NCBI RefSeq assembly: GCF_900186535.1
Contig: NZ_FYDE01000005.1
Span: 1,402,895 to 1,466,894 of the forward strand
Reading direction: 5' to 3'
Origin: Marasmitruncus massiliensis
GTDB taxonomy: Bacteria > Bacillota > Clostridia > Oscillospirales > Ruminococcaceae
DNA length: 64,000 nucleotides
Part shown: one piece after another, positions 25,413-34,484 of the stretch
Layout: each line of letters opens with the position of its first letter
Position numbering within the stretch: position 1 is the first letter of the stretch
Notes under the pieces: model-generated
What the model was told of the DNA's origin: nothing
Database searches by the model: none
Seen by the model: only the letters and a program-made list of their open reading frames with translations
Made by a program: the position numbers and the translations under genes

Positions 25413-26745
25413 GGATCATGAAAATAAATTCGGACAGTTTAAAGCCACCAGATACACGGTGCTGATCGGTGTAGTGTCTTTGGTGCTGCTTATAGCGTTC
25501 GGCGCGTGGGAGTATTTGCAGTCCAAGCTGGATAAAATCAATTATGTGGATGATTCGGGGAATCGGACGGATCAGACGGAACCACAGAATACCGCTTCCG
25601 GATTTGGCGGGCAAAAGTATTTTAATATCCTGCTCCTCGGAACAGATGAGCGGTCGGAAAAATTCAGCGTAGACGCCCGTTCAGACTGTACAATGCTGTT
25701 AAGCCTCAACCTGAAAGACCATACCGCCCGTCTGGTGAGTCTGGAACGCGGAATCGGCGTTCCGATTGAAGGACAGGAAGATGACTGGCTGACCCATGTT
25801 TTCCGCTATGGTGGGGCAAACCTGATGCTGAAGACCGTCAGCAAGCAGTTTGATGTGGATGTTGACCGCTATGCCCGGGTGAATTTTCACGCTTTTGCGC
25901 AGCTCATTGACGCAATCGGCGGTGTGGATATTACATTGACGGAAACGGAAGCCGCAGCGCTGAACGGGGAGATTTATACCAACGCGACAACGAAGCACAA
26001 GGTGTACCCGGGACTTAACCATCTGGACGGCTACGATGCCCTGCAATACGCCCGCGAAAGATTTATTGATGATGACTGGCACCGCATGCAGCGCCAGCGT
26101 ACGGTCCTGCAGGCGGCCCTGGAGCAGACCAAGCACCTGAATCTGCTGCAAATCAACGGCCTGCTGGATAAGATGCTCCCTCTTGTGCAGACAAACATGA
26201 CGAAGAAAGAGATCAATTCGCTGCTCCCCAAGGCGCCGTTCTTTCTCGGCGTCAAGCTGGAACAGCTGTCACTGCCGCTTCCGGGAACTTTCGGCAACAA
26301 GCTGTCATCGGACGGGCGCAGCCTGATGTTGCTGGATTTTGAGGAAAACGCGAAAATTCTGCATGAGTTTTTATATGGCACCTTTGATCCGGATACCTAT
26401 GTCGTGCCGGAGGAAGTCACGAACCGGATTGCGCAGGCGCAGCAGAAGGCGGCGCTGGAATGGGCGAAAGCCCATCCGCAGCCTTCCTCCTCTGAGGACG
26501 AAGAACTTGATGAGGAGGAAGACGAGGAAGAGCTTGACCCGGGGGATAAGCCCTCTTCCAAGGCGAAGAAAAAGAAATCTTCCTCCTCATCCAAATCAGC
26601 GTCCTCTAAATCGTCCGGTAAGGATAAGACGGACGAGGAGGAACCGGACGACCTGCTGCCGACCGTAAAGAGCACGTCAAAAAACGCTTCCTCATCGAAA
26701 CAATCCTCCTCCAAAACCTCACGGGCAAGTGTTCAGGAGGATTGA
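25411..26745 (+). CDS. LytR-CpsA-Psr (LCP) family protein with charged tail
   Basis: 444 residues. One N-terminal membrane helix (TVLIGVVSLVLLIAFGAWEYL), then an extracellular LCP domain (about 70-320) with the family motifs LLLGTDER, RSDCTMLLSLN, YARVNFHAFAQLIDAIGGVDI and DGYDALQYARERFIDDDWHRMQRQR. LCP proteins attach undecaprenyl-linked polymers to peptidoglycan; here the client is most likely the polymer made by this cluster. The last ~95 residues are low complexity, first Asp/Glu-rich then Lys/Ser-rich. Start at 25411 is preferred over 25387 because it matches the AAAGG site and the family N-terminus. Confidence 0.92.
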   Translation: MDHENKFGQFKATRYTVLIGVVSLVLLIAFGAWEYLQSKLDKINYVDDSGNRTDQTEPQNTASGFGGQKYFNILLLGTDERSEKFSVDARSDCTMLLSLNLKDHTARLVSLERGIGVPIEGQEDDWLTHVFRYGGANLMLKTVSKQFDVDVDRYARVNFHAFAQLIDAIGGVDITLTETEAAALNGEIYTNATTKHKVYPGLNHLDGYDALQYARERFIDDDWHRMQRQRTVLQAALEQTKHLNLLQINGLLDKMLPLVQTNMTKKEINSLLPKAPFFLGVKLEQLSLPLPGTFGNKLSSDGRSLMLLDFEENAKILHEFLYGTFDPDTYVVPEEVTNRIAQAQQKAALEWAKAHPQPSSSEDEELDEEEDEEELDPGDKPSSKAKKKKSSSSSKSASSKSSGKDKTDEEEPDDLLPTVKSTSKNASSSKQSSSKTSRASVQED

Positions 26746-26832
26746 TCAGTCCGGCCGGTTTTGGCCTGTGAAAATGCAACGCCGGAAAGCGCGATCTACA
26801 TAGAATTGGGAGACGCCGGTAATAAGTCATAC

Positions 26833-26849
26833 AGGAGGCGGCAACAATT
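26833..26849 (+). promoter_or_regulatory. Ribosome binding site pointing to an ATT start codon
   Basis: AGGAGG (26833-26838) is 8 bases before ATT (26847-26849); no ATG, GTG or TTG occurs in this frame between the upstream stop (26823) and 26973. Confidence 0.6.
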
Positions 26850-27959
26850 TATAAAAAGATCTTATTCTGCGCTTCAACCCTTTCCCACATCAGGAATTTC
26901 CATCTGCCGTATCTAAAGGCATTCCGGGAACAGGGCTATGAGGTATGGGTTGCGGCCGGTAGCTCCGGGGCGGTGCCGTATGCCGACCATGTGGTCGAGC
27001 TGCCCTTCCAAAAACGCTTTTTCAGTTTCCGCAACCTGGAAGCGATTATCAAAGCGCGCGCGCTGATGAAGCGCGAACAGTTTGAGATACTCAGCGCACA
27101 TACAACACTGGCGGCGGCGGTAACCAGGGCGGCTGTGCTGCTGCTGCGCGACCGTCCGAAAGTGTTTTATACCTGCCATGGATATTTATTCTCCGAGGCT
27201 CAGGGACTGCGTAAATGGGCCTATCTGCTGCCTGAAAAGCTCTGCGCCCGGGTAACCGACCTGCTGATGACCATGAACGGGGAAGATTACGAGCTTGCCA
27301 GGCGGCACCGGCTTTCTCACGATAAGTTATGCGCCATCAACGGGATGGGCTTTGATATGGAACGGTTCTTGCCTGTTTCATCGGAAGAACGCGGGAAACG
27401 CCGTACGGAGGCCGGGTTTCGTGAGGAAGAAGTGCTGTTTGTCTATGCCGCGGAATTTTCAAAGCGGAAAAATCAGCGGCTTCTGATACAGGCTTTTGCA
27501 AAGGCGGCGCCCGAAATGCCGGATGCGCGCCTGCTGCTTGCCGGGTCCGGGGTCCTTCTGGAGGACTGCCGGGAGTTGGCCCGCTCTCTGCGGATGGAGA
27601 AACAGATCCGTTTTGAGGGGCAGGTGGCCGACATGGCGGCGCTTTATCCGCTGTGTGACGCGGCGGTAACGCCGAGCCTTTCAGAAGGATTGCCTTTCCA
27701 CCTGATGGAGGCAATGGCCTGCGGTCTGCCCATAGTGGCAAGCGACGTGAAGGGCCATCGGGAACTGGTTGAGGACGGGGAGACAGGGTTGCTTTTCGGA
27801 TCGGGACATGCCGGCGATCTGGCGGAAAAACTGCTGGCGCTTTACCGGCATCCGGAGCTGCGCGCGCAGTATGGCGCAGCGGCACGTCAAAAAGTCGGAA
27901 AATACGCACTGAGCGAGGTTCTCCCGACGATACTTGCATTATACGGAATCAGAGAATAA
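26847..27959 (+). CDS. Glycosyltransferase family 1/4, apparent ATT start
   Basis: 370-residue GT-B glycosyltransferase. The N-terminal half opens with YKKILFCASTLSHIRNFHLPYLKAFREQGYEV, the normal first strand of GT4 enzymes that act on polysaccharide precursors (compare EpsD-like proteins). The C-terminal half has the sugar-nucleotide site: VYAAEFSKRKNQRLLIQAF, and the E-x7-E motif region EGLPFHLMEAMACGLPIVASD. A start at the later 26973 codon would delete the first beta-strands. The only codon correctly placed after AGGAGG is ATT at 26847. Donor and acceptor are unknown. Confidence 0.85.
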   Translation: MYKKILFCASTLSHIRNFHLPYLKAFREQGYEVWVAAGSSGAVPYADHVVELPFQKRFFSFRNLEAIIKARALMKREQFEILSAHTTLAAAVTRAAVLLLRDRPKVFYTCHGYLFSEAQGLRKWAYLLPEKLCARVTDLLMTMNGEDYELARRHRLSHDKLCAINGMGFDMERFLPVSSEERGKRRTEAGFREEEVLFVYAAEFSKRKNQRLLIQAFAKAAPEMPDARLLLAGSGVLLEDCRELARSLRMEKQIRFEGQVADMAALYPLCDAAVTPSLSEGLPFHLMEAMACGLPIVASDVKGHRELVEDGETGLLFGSGHAGDLAEKLLALYRHPELRAQYGAAARQKVGKYALSEVLPTILALYGIRE

Positions 27960-27974
27960 ACAGGAGGCGGCATT

Positions 27975-28772
27975 TTGCCCAGTATATCCATATTAATGGG
28001 GGTCTATCAGCCCGGCCATGATACGCAGGACCTGCGGCGCGCGGTGGAATCCATTTTAACGCAGACTTACAGGGACTTCGAGTTCCTGATCTGCGATGAC
28101 GGGTCATCCGGAGCGGTCTGCTATCTGCTGGACCTGTACGCGGAGCAGGACAGCCGCATCCGGCTGGTCCGCACCGGCGATGCGGTCACGCTGCCGGACA
28201 AGCTGAACGCCTGTATCCGCGTGGCGCGTGGCGACCTTTTCGCAAGGCAGGACGCGGACGACGTTTCCGCACCGAACCGTCTCGAAAAACAGGCCGCGTT
28301 TCTGAAAGCCCATCCGGAGATTGCGTTTGCCGGGTGCAATGTCTCCCTTTTTTGTGCGGGGAAACTGTGCGGGGAGCGCCGTTTTCCTGAATATCCTCAG
28401 AAAGAGGATTTTTTGTTTTCGATGCCATTTATCCATCCGACGCTTGTGTTCCGCAGAAGCGCGATAGAGGAAGTGGGTAATTACAGCCGCTCCAGATGGG
28501 TCATCCTCTGCGAGGATTACGATCTCCTTTTGAGGATGTACCAAAAGGGCCTGTATGGATATAACCTGCAGGAATCGCTGTTTTCTTACCAGATATCACC
28601 GGAGGACTATAAGAAGCGTAAATACCGCCACCGGGTGAATGAAGCGGTCACCCGGTTTTGCAGATTTCGCGCGCTCGGAATGCTGCCAAAGGGGTTTCCT
28701 TATGTGATCAAACCGCTGGCTGTTGGGCTTTTGCCGCATCGGCTGTTACAGGTTCTGAAAAAAGGCCGTTAA
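27975..28772 (+). CDS. Glycosyltransferase family 2
   Basis: 265-residue GT-A enzyme. Seen: SILMGVYQPGHDTQDLRRAVESILTQTYRDFEFLICDDGS at the N-terminus and the DxD-type metal motif RQDADDVS (~residue 90). The second half carries the ED motif CEDYDLLLRM. TTG start, 7 bases after AGGAGG. It lies 15 bases after the previous gene. Probably adds one sugar of the repeat unit on the inner face of the membrane; no transmembrane helices of the synthase type are present. Confidence 0.9.
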   Translation: MPSISILMGVYQPGHDTQDLRRAVESILTQTYRDFEFLICDDGSSGAVCYLLDLYAEQDSRIRLVRTGDAVTLPDKLNACIRVARGDLFARQDADDVSAPNRLEKQAAFLKAHPEIAFAGCNVSLFCAGKLCGERRFPEYPQKEDFLFSMPFIHPTLVFRRSAIEEVGNYSRSRWVILCEDYDLLLRMYQKGLYGYNLQESLFSYQISPEDYKKRKYRHRVNEAVTRFCRFRALGMLPKGFPYVIKPLAVGLLPHRLLQVLKKGR

Positions 28773-28792
28773 AACAAGAGGAGGAGTTCCGG

Positions 28793-29806
28793 ATGGAAAC
28801 GATCAGCGCATCCGCGCAGGAAAAAGTGCTTACGATTGCCGTTCCTTCCTATAATATGGAAAAGCACCTGCCCAAAAACCTGCCCACCTATGCCGACAGC
28901 CGGTTTGGAACCGCGTTGGAGGTTCTTATTTTGGACAACGCGTCTACCGACAGGACGGCGGAAATCGCTGAGGGCTTTGTAAACCGGTTCCCGCAGATTT
29001 TTCGCCTGCTCCGGCGGGACAGCCGGGGATACGGTTCCTCGATCAATGCTGCAATGGAGCAGGCATCCGGCCGCTATTTCCGAATTGTGGACGCGGACGA
29101 TTGGGTCAATACGGAGGATCTGCTGCGTTTAGTGGAAGCCCTCAAAACCTGTGAAGCGGACGTGGTGCAGACCAACTACCGCAAGGTCCTGATGGCGACC
29201 GGCGAGGAGTTCCCCGTGCGGTTTCATGATGTGGAATATGGGCGCCTTTATACCGGGTTTTCCCGGTGCAGGCTGAACGCGCCCTGCATCCATTCCACAG
29301 CCTACCGCACGAGGGTGCTCCGTCAGAACGGCATCACCCTTCAGGACAAGATTTTCTTTGTGGATGAGGAATATGTCATTCTGCCTTTCCTTTACGCGCA
29401 GAGCGTAATCTATTACGATCTGGATATTTACCGCTATCTGGTGGGAAATCCTGCCCAAAGCACCTCGCCGCAGAACCGCGCGAAATATGCCGGTCACCGG
29501 GAGCAGATCGTCCGCCGGCTGATAAAGGTTTACAAATCCGCGCAGATGAACCCGGATGTGCGGGGATACTGTTTTTTCAGAATCTCGCAGGCGGCGGCGG
29601 ATCACCTGACGACATTATACATGTACCTGCCCGACCGTGCCGAAGGCCGCAGGCGCGCGCTCGAATGGGAACGCTATGTGAGAGGCGAGGAGCGGGAGAT
29701 CGGAGAGGCAGTCCGGAAAAAAGCGCTCCTGCTCCGGCAGTTAAACCGTCTGCACGTCGGGCTGGACTTCTATGAAAAGCTGAAAAAAGGTATTCTGTGC
29801 AAATAA
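28793..29806 (+). CDS. Glycosyltransferase family 2
   Basis: 337-residue GT2 enzyme with TIAVPSYNMEKHLPKNL, LILDNASTDRT and the metal motif VDADDWVN (~residue 102). The C-terminal ~100 residues are helical and charged. ATG at 28793 follows GAGGAG; an upstream extension in the frame overlaps the preceding gene and is rejected. It is closely related in plan to stress- or wall-polysaccharide glycosyltransferases of Clostridia and probably acts in the same repeat unit as its neighbours. Confidence 0.9.
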   Translation: METISASAQEKVLTIAVPSYNMEKHLPKNLPTYADSRFGTALEVLILDNASTDRTAEIAEGFVNRFPQIFRLLRRDSRGYGSSINAAMEQASGRYFRIVDADDWVNTEDLLRLVEALKTCEADVVQTNYRKVLMATGEEFPVRFHDVEYGRLYTGFSRCRLNAPCIHSTAYRTRVLRQNGITLQDKIFFVDEEYVILPFLYAQSVIYYDLDIYRYLVGNPAQSTSPQNRAKYAGHREQIVRRLIKVYKSAQMNPDVRGYCFFRISQAAADHLTTLYMYLPDRAEGRRRALEWERYVRGEEREIGEAVRKKALLLRQLNRLHVGLDFYEKLKKGILCK

Positions 29807-29815
29807 CCGTTCGGA

Positions 29816-30616
29816 ATGGGGCGAAAACCATTGAATGAGATGAAAACCCAGTTTTTGAAGTGGAAAAAATATAAAACACTGCTTATGCGCCTTGTGCAGC
29901 GGGACCTCAAGGTCAAATACCGCCGATCGGTATTGGGCTATTTGTGGAGCCTGCTGAATCCGCTGCTGATGATGGTGGTCATGTCGGTTGTTTTTTCTTA
30001 TATGTTCCGGTTTGACATCCCGAATTATCCGATCTATCTGATCACAGGGCAAATCATGTTCACTTTTTTTTCTGAATCCACCAACATGGCAATGGGCTCT
30101 ATCATCGGGAATGTTTCCTTAATTAAAAAGGTCTATGTCCCTAAATATATTTTTCCGATTTCACGCGTGCTTTCCAGCTTTGTCACACTGCTGTTTTCTC
30201 TTGCGGCGGTAGTGGTCGTGATGCTTGCGACGAGGACGCCGGTTACCCCGGTCATCCTGCTGTTTCCGCTCCCGCTTGCGTATGTGCTGGTTTTTTCCAT
30301 GGGCATGGGCCTGATTCTCTCCGTTTTCGCGGTCTACTTCCGGGATATGACACACCTGTACGGCGTCATGACGACCGCATGGATGTACCTGACTCCGATT
30401 TTTTATCCGATTGAAAGTATCCCGGAAAGCGTCCAGCCGTTCATCCGGCTGAACCCGCTGTTTTTGTTTATCGACTGCTTCCGGGAAATCGTGCTCTATG
30501 GCCGTGTTCCCACTTTGCAGAATACAGCCGCCAGCTGCGCATGGTGTCTTGTTGTGATGGCCGTCGGAATCTGGCTGTTCCGGAAAAGACAGGCCAACTT
30601 TATTCTGCATATTTAG
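29816..30616 (+). CDS. ABC-2 polysaccharide export permease (Wzm/TagG type)
   Basis: 266-residue permease with six predicted helices and the family N-terminal amphipathic segment LLMRLVQRDLKVKYRRSVLGYLWSLLNPLLMM. The stretch YFRDMTHLYGVMTTAWMYLTPIFYPIESIP is diagnostic for O-antigen/teichoic acid exporters. It should pair with the ATPase half of the next protein to flip finished lipid-linked polymer outward. The ATG at 29816 has a weak site; a TTG at 29831 is an alternative. Confidence 0.92.
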   Translation: MGRKPLNEMKTQFLKWKKYKTLLMRLVQRDLKVKYRRSVLGYLWSLLNPLLMMVVMSVVFSYMFRFDIPNYPIYLITGQIMFTFFSESTNMAMGSIIGNVSLIKKVYVPKYIFPISRVLSSFVTLLFSLAAVVVVMLATRTPVTPVILLFPLPLAYVLVFSMGMGLILSVFAVYFRDMTHLYGVMTTAWMYLTPIFYPIESIPESVQPFIRLNPLFLFIDCFREIVLYGRVPTLQNTAASCAWCLVVMAVGIWLFRKRQANFILHI

Positions 30617-30645
30617 ACAGTGGCACAGGAAGGAGGTAGTCGGAT

Positions 30646-32532
30646 TTGAACGAACAGCAGGAAGACTATATCGTTGAAGTAAAAGACGTATCGATGCGTT
30701 TTAATCTGTCCAAGGAAAAAGTGGACAATTTAAAAGAATATGTGGTCAAATTTCTCAAACGCCAGCTGCTGTTTGACGAGTTTTACGCGCTGCGTAAAGT
30801 CAGCTTTTCCGTAAGGCGCGGAGAGCCGTTTGCCATCATCGGCGAAAACGGGTGTGGGAAAAGCACCCTGCTGAAAGTAATCTCCGGGATTTTTTATCCG
30901 ACACAGGGCAGCGTGGATGTCCGCGGCAGCGTGGCGCCCCTGATTGAACTGGGCGCCGGATTTGATATGGACCTGACTGCAAGGGAGAATATCTTCCTGA
31001 ACGGTGCGGTGCTGGGCTACGACACCGCTTTTATGGAGCAGAAATTTCAGGAAATCATGGATTTTGCCGAGCTGTGGGATTTTGTGGATGTTCCGGTGAA
31101 GAACTTTTCCTCCGGAATGGTTGCGCGGCTGGGATTTTCCATCGCGACGGTTGTTGTGCCGGATATTCTGATTGTGGATGAAATCCTGTCGGTGGGCGAC
31201 TTTATGTTTCAGCAGAAATGCGAACGCAAGATGCAGGAGATGATCGATCAGGGCGCTACGCTGATTTTCGTGTCGCATTCCTCCGAACAGGTAAAAAGGC
31301 TCTGCAAAAAAGCGGTGTGGCTCAAGCACGGGGTCGTGCAGATGATCGGCGACGCCGCCGAGGTGAGCGACGCCTATGTGCATGACATGGAGACCGGCGG
31401 TCATGGCCTGGTACAGCAGAGCGAAGCGGATGCAAAACGGGACGAGGAAGAGGCGGCTCCGGCGCCTGAAACAAAAGCTCCCCGCAGGACATTTCCGTTT
31501 CTGACACTTCTGCGGGCGGCGGCGATCGCCATGATTGTATGGGACCATCTCGGCCCGTTCCGTAATCCGCAGTGGCTTCCCGGGCGGCTTGTAGAGAACA
31601 TGATTAACCGTCCGCTTGGGATTATCCAGTCGTTCGGGGCTTTGGGCGTCATTTTATTTTTTCTGAGCAGCGGTTTTCTGCTGGCGCACGGCGGCGGACG
31701 CGGCAGCAGATTTACCTATGCCGCCAAACGGGTTCTGAAAATCTATCCGCCCCTGCTGCTGTCATTTGCGAGTTTCTTTGTCGTACAGAGGCTGCTTTCC
31801 TTCATTACCGGAGCCCCGAACTACTGGTCGCAGTTTACCCCGAGGCAATGGCTGTTCGGCGGGACCCTGCTCAACTACCTGTTCGGCGAGCCGGATGTCA
31901 TCAACGGCACAACGTGGTATCTGTTTCCGACATTGCTGTTTTATTTTCTGGGTTTCCTGTTTTATTCGTGGCTGCACGAAAAGCCAAGGACGGCGGTTTT
32001 CGCCTTGGAGGCGGTGCTGGCTGCATGCTATGGCGCGTTTACCGCGCTTAATCTCCCTCTCGCGCTCGGCGAGGTTGCCAGGATGTCATGGTATCTGGTT
32101 TTCCCTGTTTTCGGGATGCTTCTCTATTATCTCTGGAGCGGACAAATGGGATTCCCGTCCTTTTTGCTGCTGGGCAGCGTGAATTATCTGCTGATGATCA
32201 AGGGCATTTCCATGTTTAACCCCGATTATTACGAAAGCCTTCCCTATGCGGTTTCCTTTGCCTATGCATTTTTGCTGTTCAGCATCGCGTTGCTTTTGAA
32301 TGATAGAATCAAATCTTTTCGGGCAGTGGGTTATCTTGCAAAGATCAGCTATTCCGTCTATGTGACCCATATGACCTACGGAAGCCTCTTGCTGACACTT
32401 TTGGCGCCGCGGCTTGGATTTACGGTTTCGTTTATTCTCACAGTCCTGTCTGCATTTGTGATTGCCGCAGTGCATTATCAGGCGGCGGAAAAACCGGTTT
32501 CCCGTTTTTTGAGACGCAATTTTGAATCGTGA
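30646..32532 (+). CDS. Wzt/TagH-type ATPase fused to an acyltransferase-3 membrane domain
   Basis: 628 residues in two parts. Residues 1-~250: polysaccharide export ATPase, with Walker A GENGCGKST, signature FSSGMVARLGF, Walker B ILIVDEILSVGD and FVSHSSEQ. After a charged linker (~255-283, Glu/Ala/Lys-rich), residues ~285-628 form an acyltransferase-3 (OafA-type) domain. It begins FLTLLRAAAIAMIVWDHLGP, continues with LGVILFFLSSGFLLAHGG and SRFTYAAKRVLKIYPPLL, has about ten helices, and ends KISYSVYVTHMTYG. So one chain would power export and modify the polymer with an acyl group. TTG start 9 bases after AGGAGG. No stop or frame break lies between the two parts. Confidence 0.9.
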   Translation: MNEQQEDYIVEVKDVSMRFNLSKEKVDNLKEYVVKFLKRQLLFDEFYALRKVSFSVRRGEPFAIIGENGCGKSTLLKVISGIFYPTQGSVDVRGSVAPLIELGAGFDMDLTARENIFLNGAVLGYDTAFMEQKFQEIMDFAELWDFVDVPVKNFSSGMVARLGFSIATVVVPDILIVDEILSVGDFMFQQKCERKMQEMIDQGATLIFVSHSSEQVKRLCKKAVWLKHGVVQMIGDAAEVSDAYVHDMETGGHGLVQQSEADAKRDEEEAAPAPETKAPRRTFPFLTLLRAAAIAMIVWDHLGPFRNPQWLPGRLVENMINRPLGIIQSFGALGVILFFLSSGFLLAHGGGRGSRFTYAAKRVLKIYPPLLLSFASFFVVQRLLSFITGAPNYWSQFTPRQWLFGGTLLNYLFGEPDVINGTTWYLFPTLLFYFLGFLFYSWLHEKPRTAVFALEAVLAACYGAFTALNLPLALGEVARMSWYLVFPVFGMLLYYLWSGQMGFPSFLLLGSVNYLLMIKGISMFNPDYYESLPYAVSFAYAFLLFSIALLLNDRIKSFRAVGYLAKISYSVYVTHMTYGSLLLTLLAPRLGFTVSFILTVLSAFVIAAVHYQAAEKPVSRFLRRNFES

Positions 32533-32547
32533 TACGGAGGAAAAGAC

Positions 32548-34434
32548 ATGTCCAACATTCAAATCCTGATTTCCTGCCATAAGAAATCAGACCACCCCGA
32601 CAGCCAGATACTGCGCCCGATACAGGTCGGGGCGGCGGCCGCCGCAAGACGGTTCGAGGGAATGCTCCACGACGACGAAGGGGAGAATATCTCCGCGAAA
32701 AACCCCATGTACTGTGAACTGACCGCTCAGTATTGGGCATGGAAGAACCTTGACGCGGATTATTACGGTTTTTGCCATTACCGCCGCTATTTCAATTTTT
32801 CTTCCATCCGCTATCCGGAGGACGAGTGGGGCAACGTTCTGGAAAGCTATATAGACCAGCAGGCTGCGCGTCTTTATGGTTTTGATGATGCGACCATTCA
32901 GAAGCTGGTGCAGCAGTATGATATTGTAACGACGACCCGCAAAGACTTGCGGAAGATCGGCGGGCGCTACCGTTCGGTCTTTGACCAATACCGCAAGGCT
33001 CCCAAACTTCACAGCAAAGATTTGCAGTGCGTGCTGGATATTATCGATGAAAAATATCCGGAATACAGCAGTGCGGCCAAACTGCACTGCGAAGGACATA
33101 GAACCAGTTTCTGCAATATGTACATTTTGAAAAAAGAACTCTTTCAGGATTACTGCGCCTGGCTGTTTGATATTCTTGGCGAATTTGAAAAGCGCACCGA
33201 TATGTCCAAATACAGCCAGGAGGCTCTGCGCACGCCGGGGCATCTGGGAGAACGGCTTTTCGGCATCTATTACCTCTATCTGACCCAGCACAGAAAGGAC
33301 CTGAAGGTCGGGGAGCTGCAGTGTGTTCTGTTTGATAATACCGACCCGCAGGAGATGCTGGCGCCGGCTTTTGCACAGCGGGAAGTCCCGGTGGTATTCG
33401 CCGCGAACAATAATTTTGTACCGATGGCGGCGACCTGTATCCAGTCCTTGATGGAGAATTCTTCGCAGCAGCACAATTATGACCTGGTTTTGCTCGAGTC
33501 GGACATTACGACGGAGAATAAGCAGCTGCTGCTTGGTATGCTGGGAGACCGTGAAAACTTTTCCCTCCGGTTTTTTAATGCCGAGCGGATGCTTCGCGGC
33601 TATGAACTGAAAGCCAACGCGCATATCAGCGTGGAAACGTATTTCCGCTTTTTAATCCAGGATATGCTGCCGAAATGTGATAAGGTTTTGTATCTCGACT
33701 GCGACATGGTGGTAAAGGCCGATGTCGCGGAACTATACGGGACGGATGTTTCGGACGTGCTGCTGGCGGCGGCGCGGGACCCGGATTTTCTGGGGCAGAT
33801 CAATGGCGCGAATCCGTCCACCATGGAATACTGCATAAAAACACTAAAGATGAAGGACCCCTATCAGTATTTTCAGGCGGGCGTGCTGCTGTTCAATACG
33901 GCCGCCATGCGAAAGACGCATACCCTGAACGAATGGCTCACTTTCGCAACGCATGAATACAAATACAATGATCAGGATGTTTTGAACCTCTACTGCGAGG
34001 GCCGCGTAAAATTTCTGGACATGACTTGGAATATGCTGACCGACTGTGACCATTACCGTGTCAATCATGTGATTGTTTATGCGCCGGAGGAAGTATTCCA
34101 TGCTTACAAACGCGCACGCTCCGATCCGAAAATGATTCATTATGCCGGCTTTATGAAACCGTGGCACCGCCCCGACGAGGATTTTGCGCAGGAGTTCTGG
34201 TACTACGCCAGAAAAACGCCGTTTTATGAACTTTTGCTTTTCCGCATGGGAGAGGGAAGCGCATGGCATGTCGCCTATGGCCTGGATCAGAACAGGACGA
34301 TCCTTGGCAGGTTCCGGAACCTGTTCGGCCTGCCCCGCAGGATCGCGGATCAACTTTTCCCGAAAGGGAGCGTGGGGAGACAGCGGCTGAAAAAGGTCTA
34401 CCGCTTTTTTGTAAAAAGCGGGCAGGAGTCCTGA
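32548..34434 (+). CDS. DUF4422 - glycosyltransferase family 8 fusion
   Basis: 628 residues. Residues ~1-265 match the DUF4422 domain of polysaccharide loci (QILISCHKKSDHP, ELTAQYWAWKNLDADYYGFCHYRRYF, GERLFGIYYLYL). Residues ~280-580 are a GT8 retaining transferase: VPVVFAANNNFVPMAATCIQSLMENSS, metal motif LYLDCDMVVKAD, FQAGVLLFNTAAMR, DQDVLN and MIHYAGFMKPWH. DUF4422 is itself regarded as glycosyltransferase-like, so the protein could add two sugars. ATG follows CGGAGG. GT8 members use UDP-glucose or UDP-galactose, which fits the galactose theme given by the next gene. Confidence 0.9.
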   Translation: MSNIQILISCHKKSDHPDSQILRPIQVGAAAAARRFEGMLHDDEGENISAKNPMYCELTAQYWAWKNLDADYYGFCHYRRYFNFSSIRYPEDEWGNVLESYIDQQAARLYGFDDATIQKLVQQYDIVTTTRKDLRKIGGRYRSVFDQYRKAPKLHSKDLQCVLDIIDEKYPEYSSAAKLHCEGHRTSFCNMYILKKELFQDYCAWLFDILGEFEKRTDMSKYSQEALRTPGHLGERLFGIYYLYLTQHRKDLKVGELQCVLFDNTDPQEMLAPAFAQREVPVVFAANNNFVPMAATCIQSLMENSSQQHNYDLVLLESDITTENKQLLLGMLGDRENFSLRFFNAERMLRGYELKANAHISVETYFRFLIQDMLPKCDKVLYLDCDMVVKADVAELYGTDVSDVLLAAARDPDFLGQINGANPSTMEYCIKTLKMKDPYQYFQAGVLLFNTAAMRKTHTLNEWLTFATHEYKYNDQDVLNLYCEGRVKFLDMTWNMLTDCDHYRVNHVIVYAPEEVFHAYKRARSDPKMIHYAGFMKPWHRPDEDFAQEFWYYARKTPFYELLLFRMGEGSAWHVAYGLDQNRTILGRFRNLFGLPRRIADQLFPKGSVGRQRLKKVYRFFVKSGQES

Positions 34435-34484
34435 CGCGATTGTGGCGCCGGCTCCGGAATTTCCGGAAAAACAGGAGGTACAAT

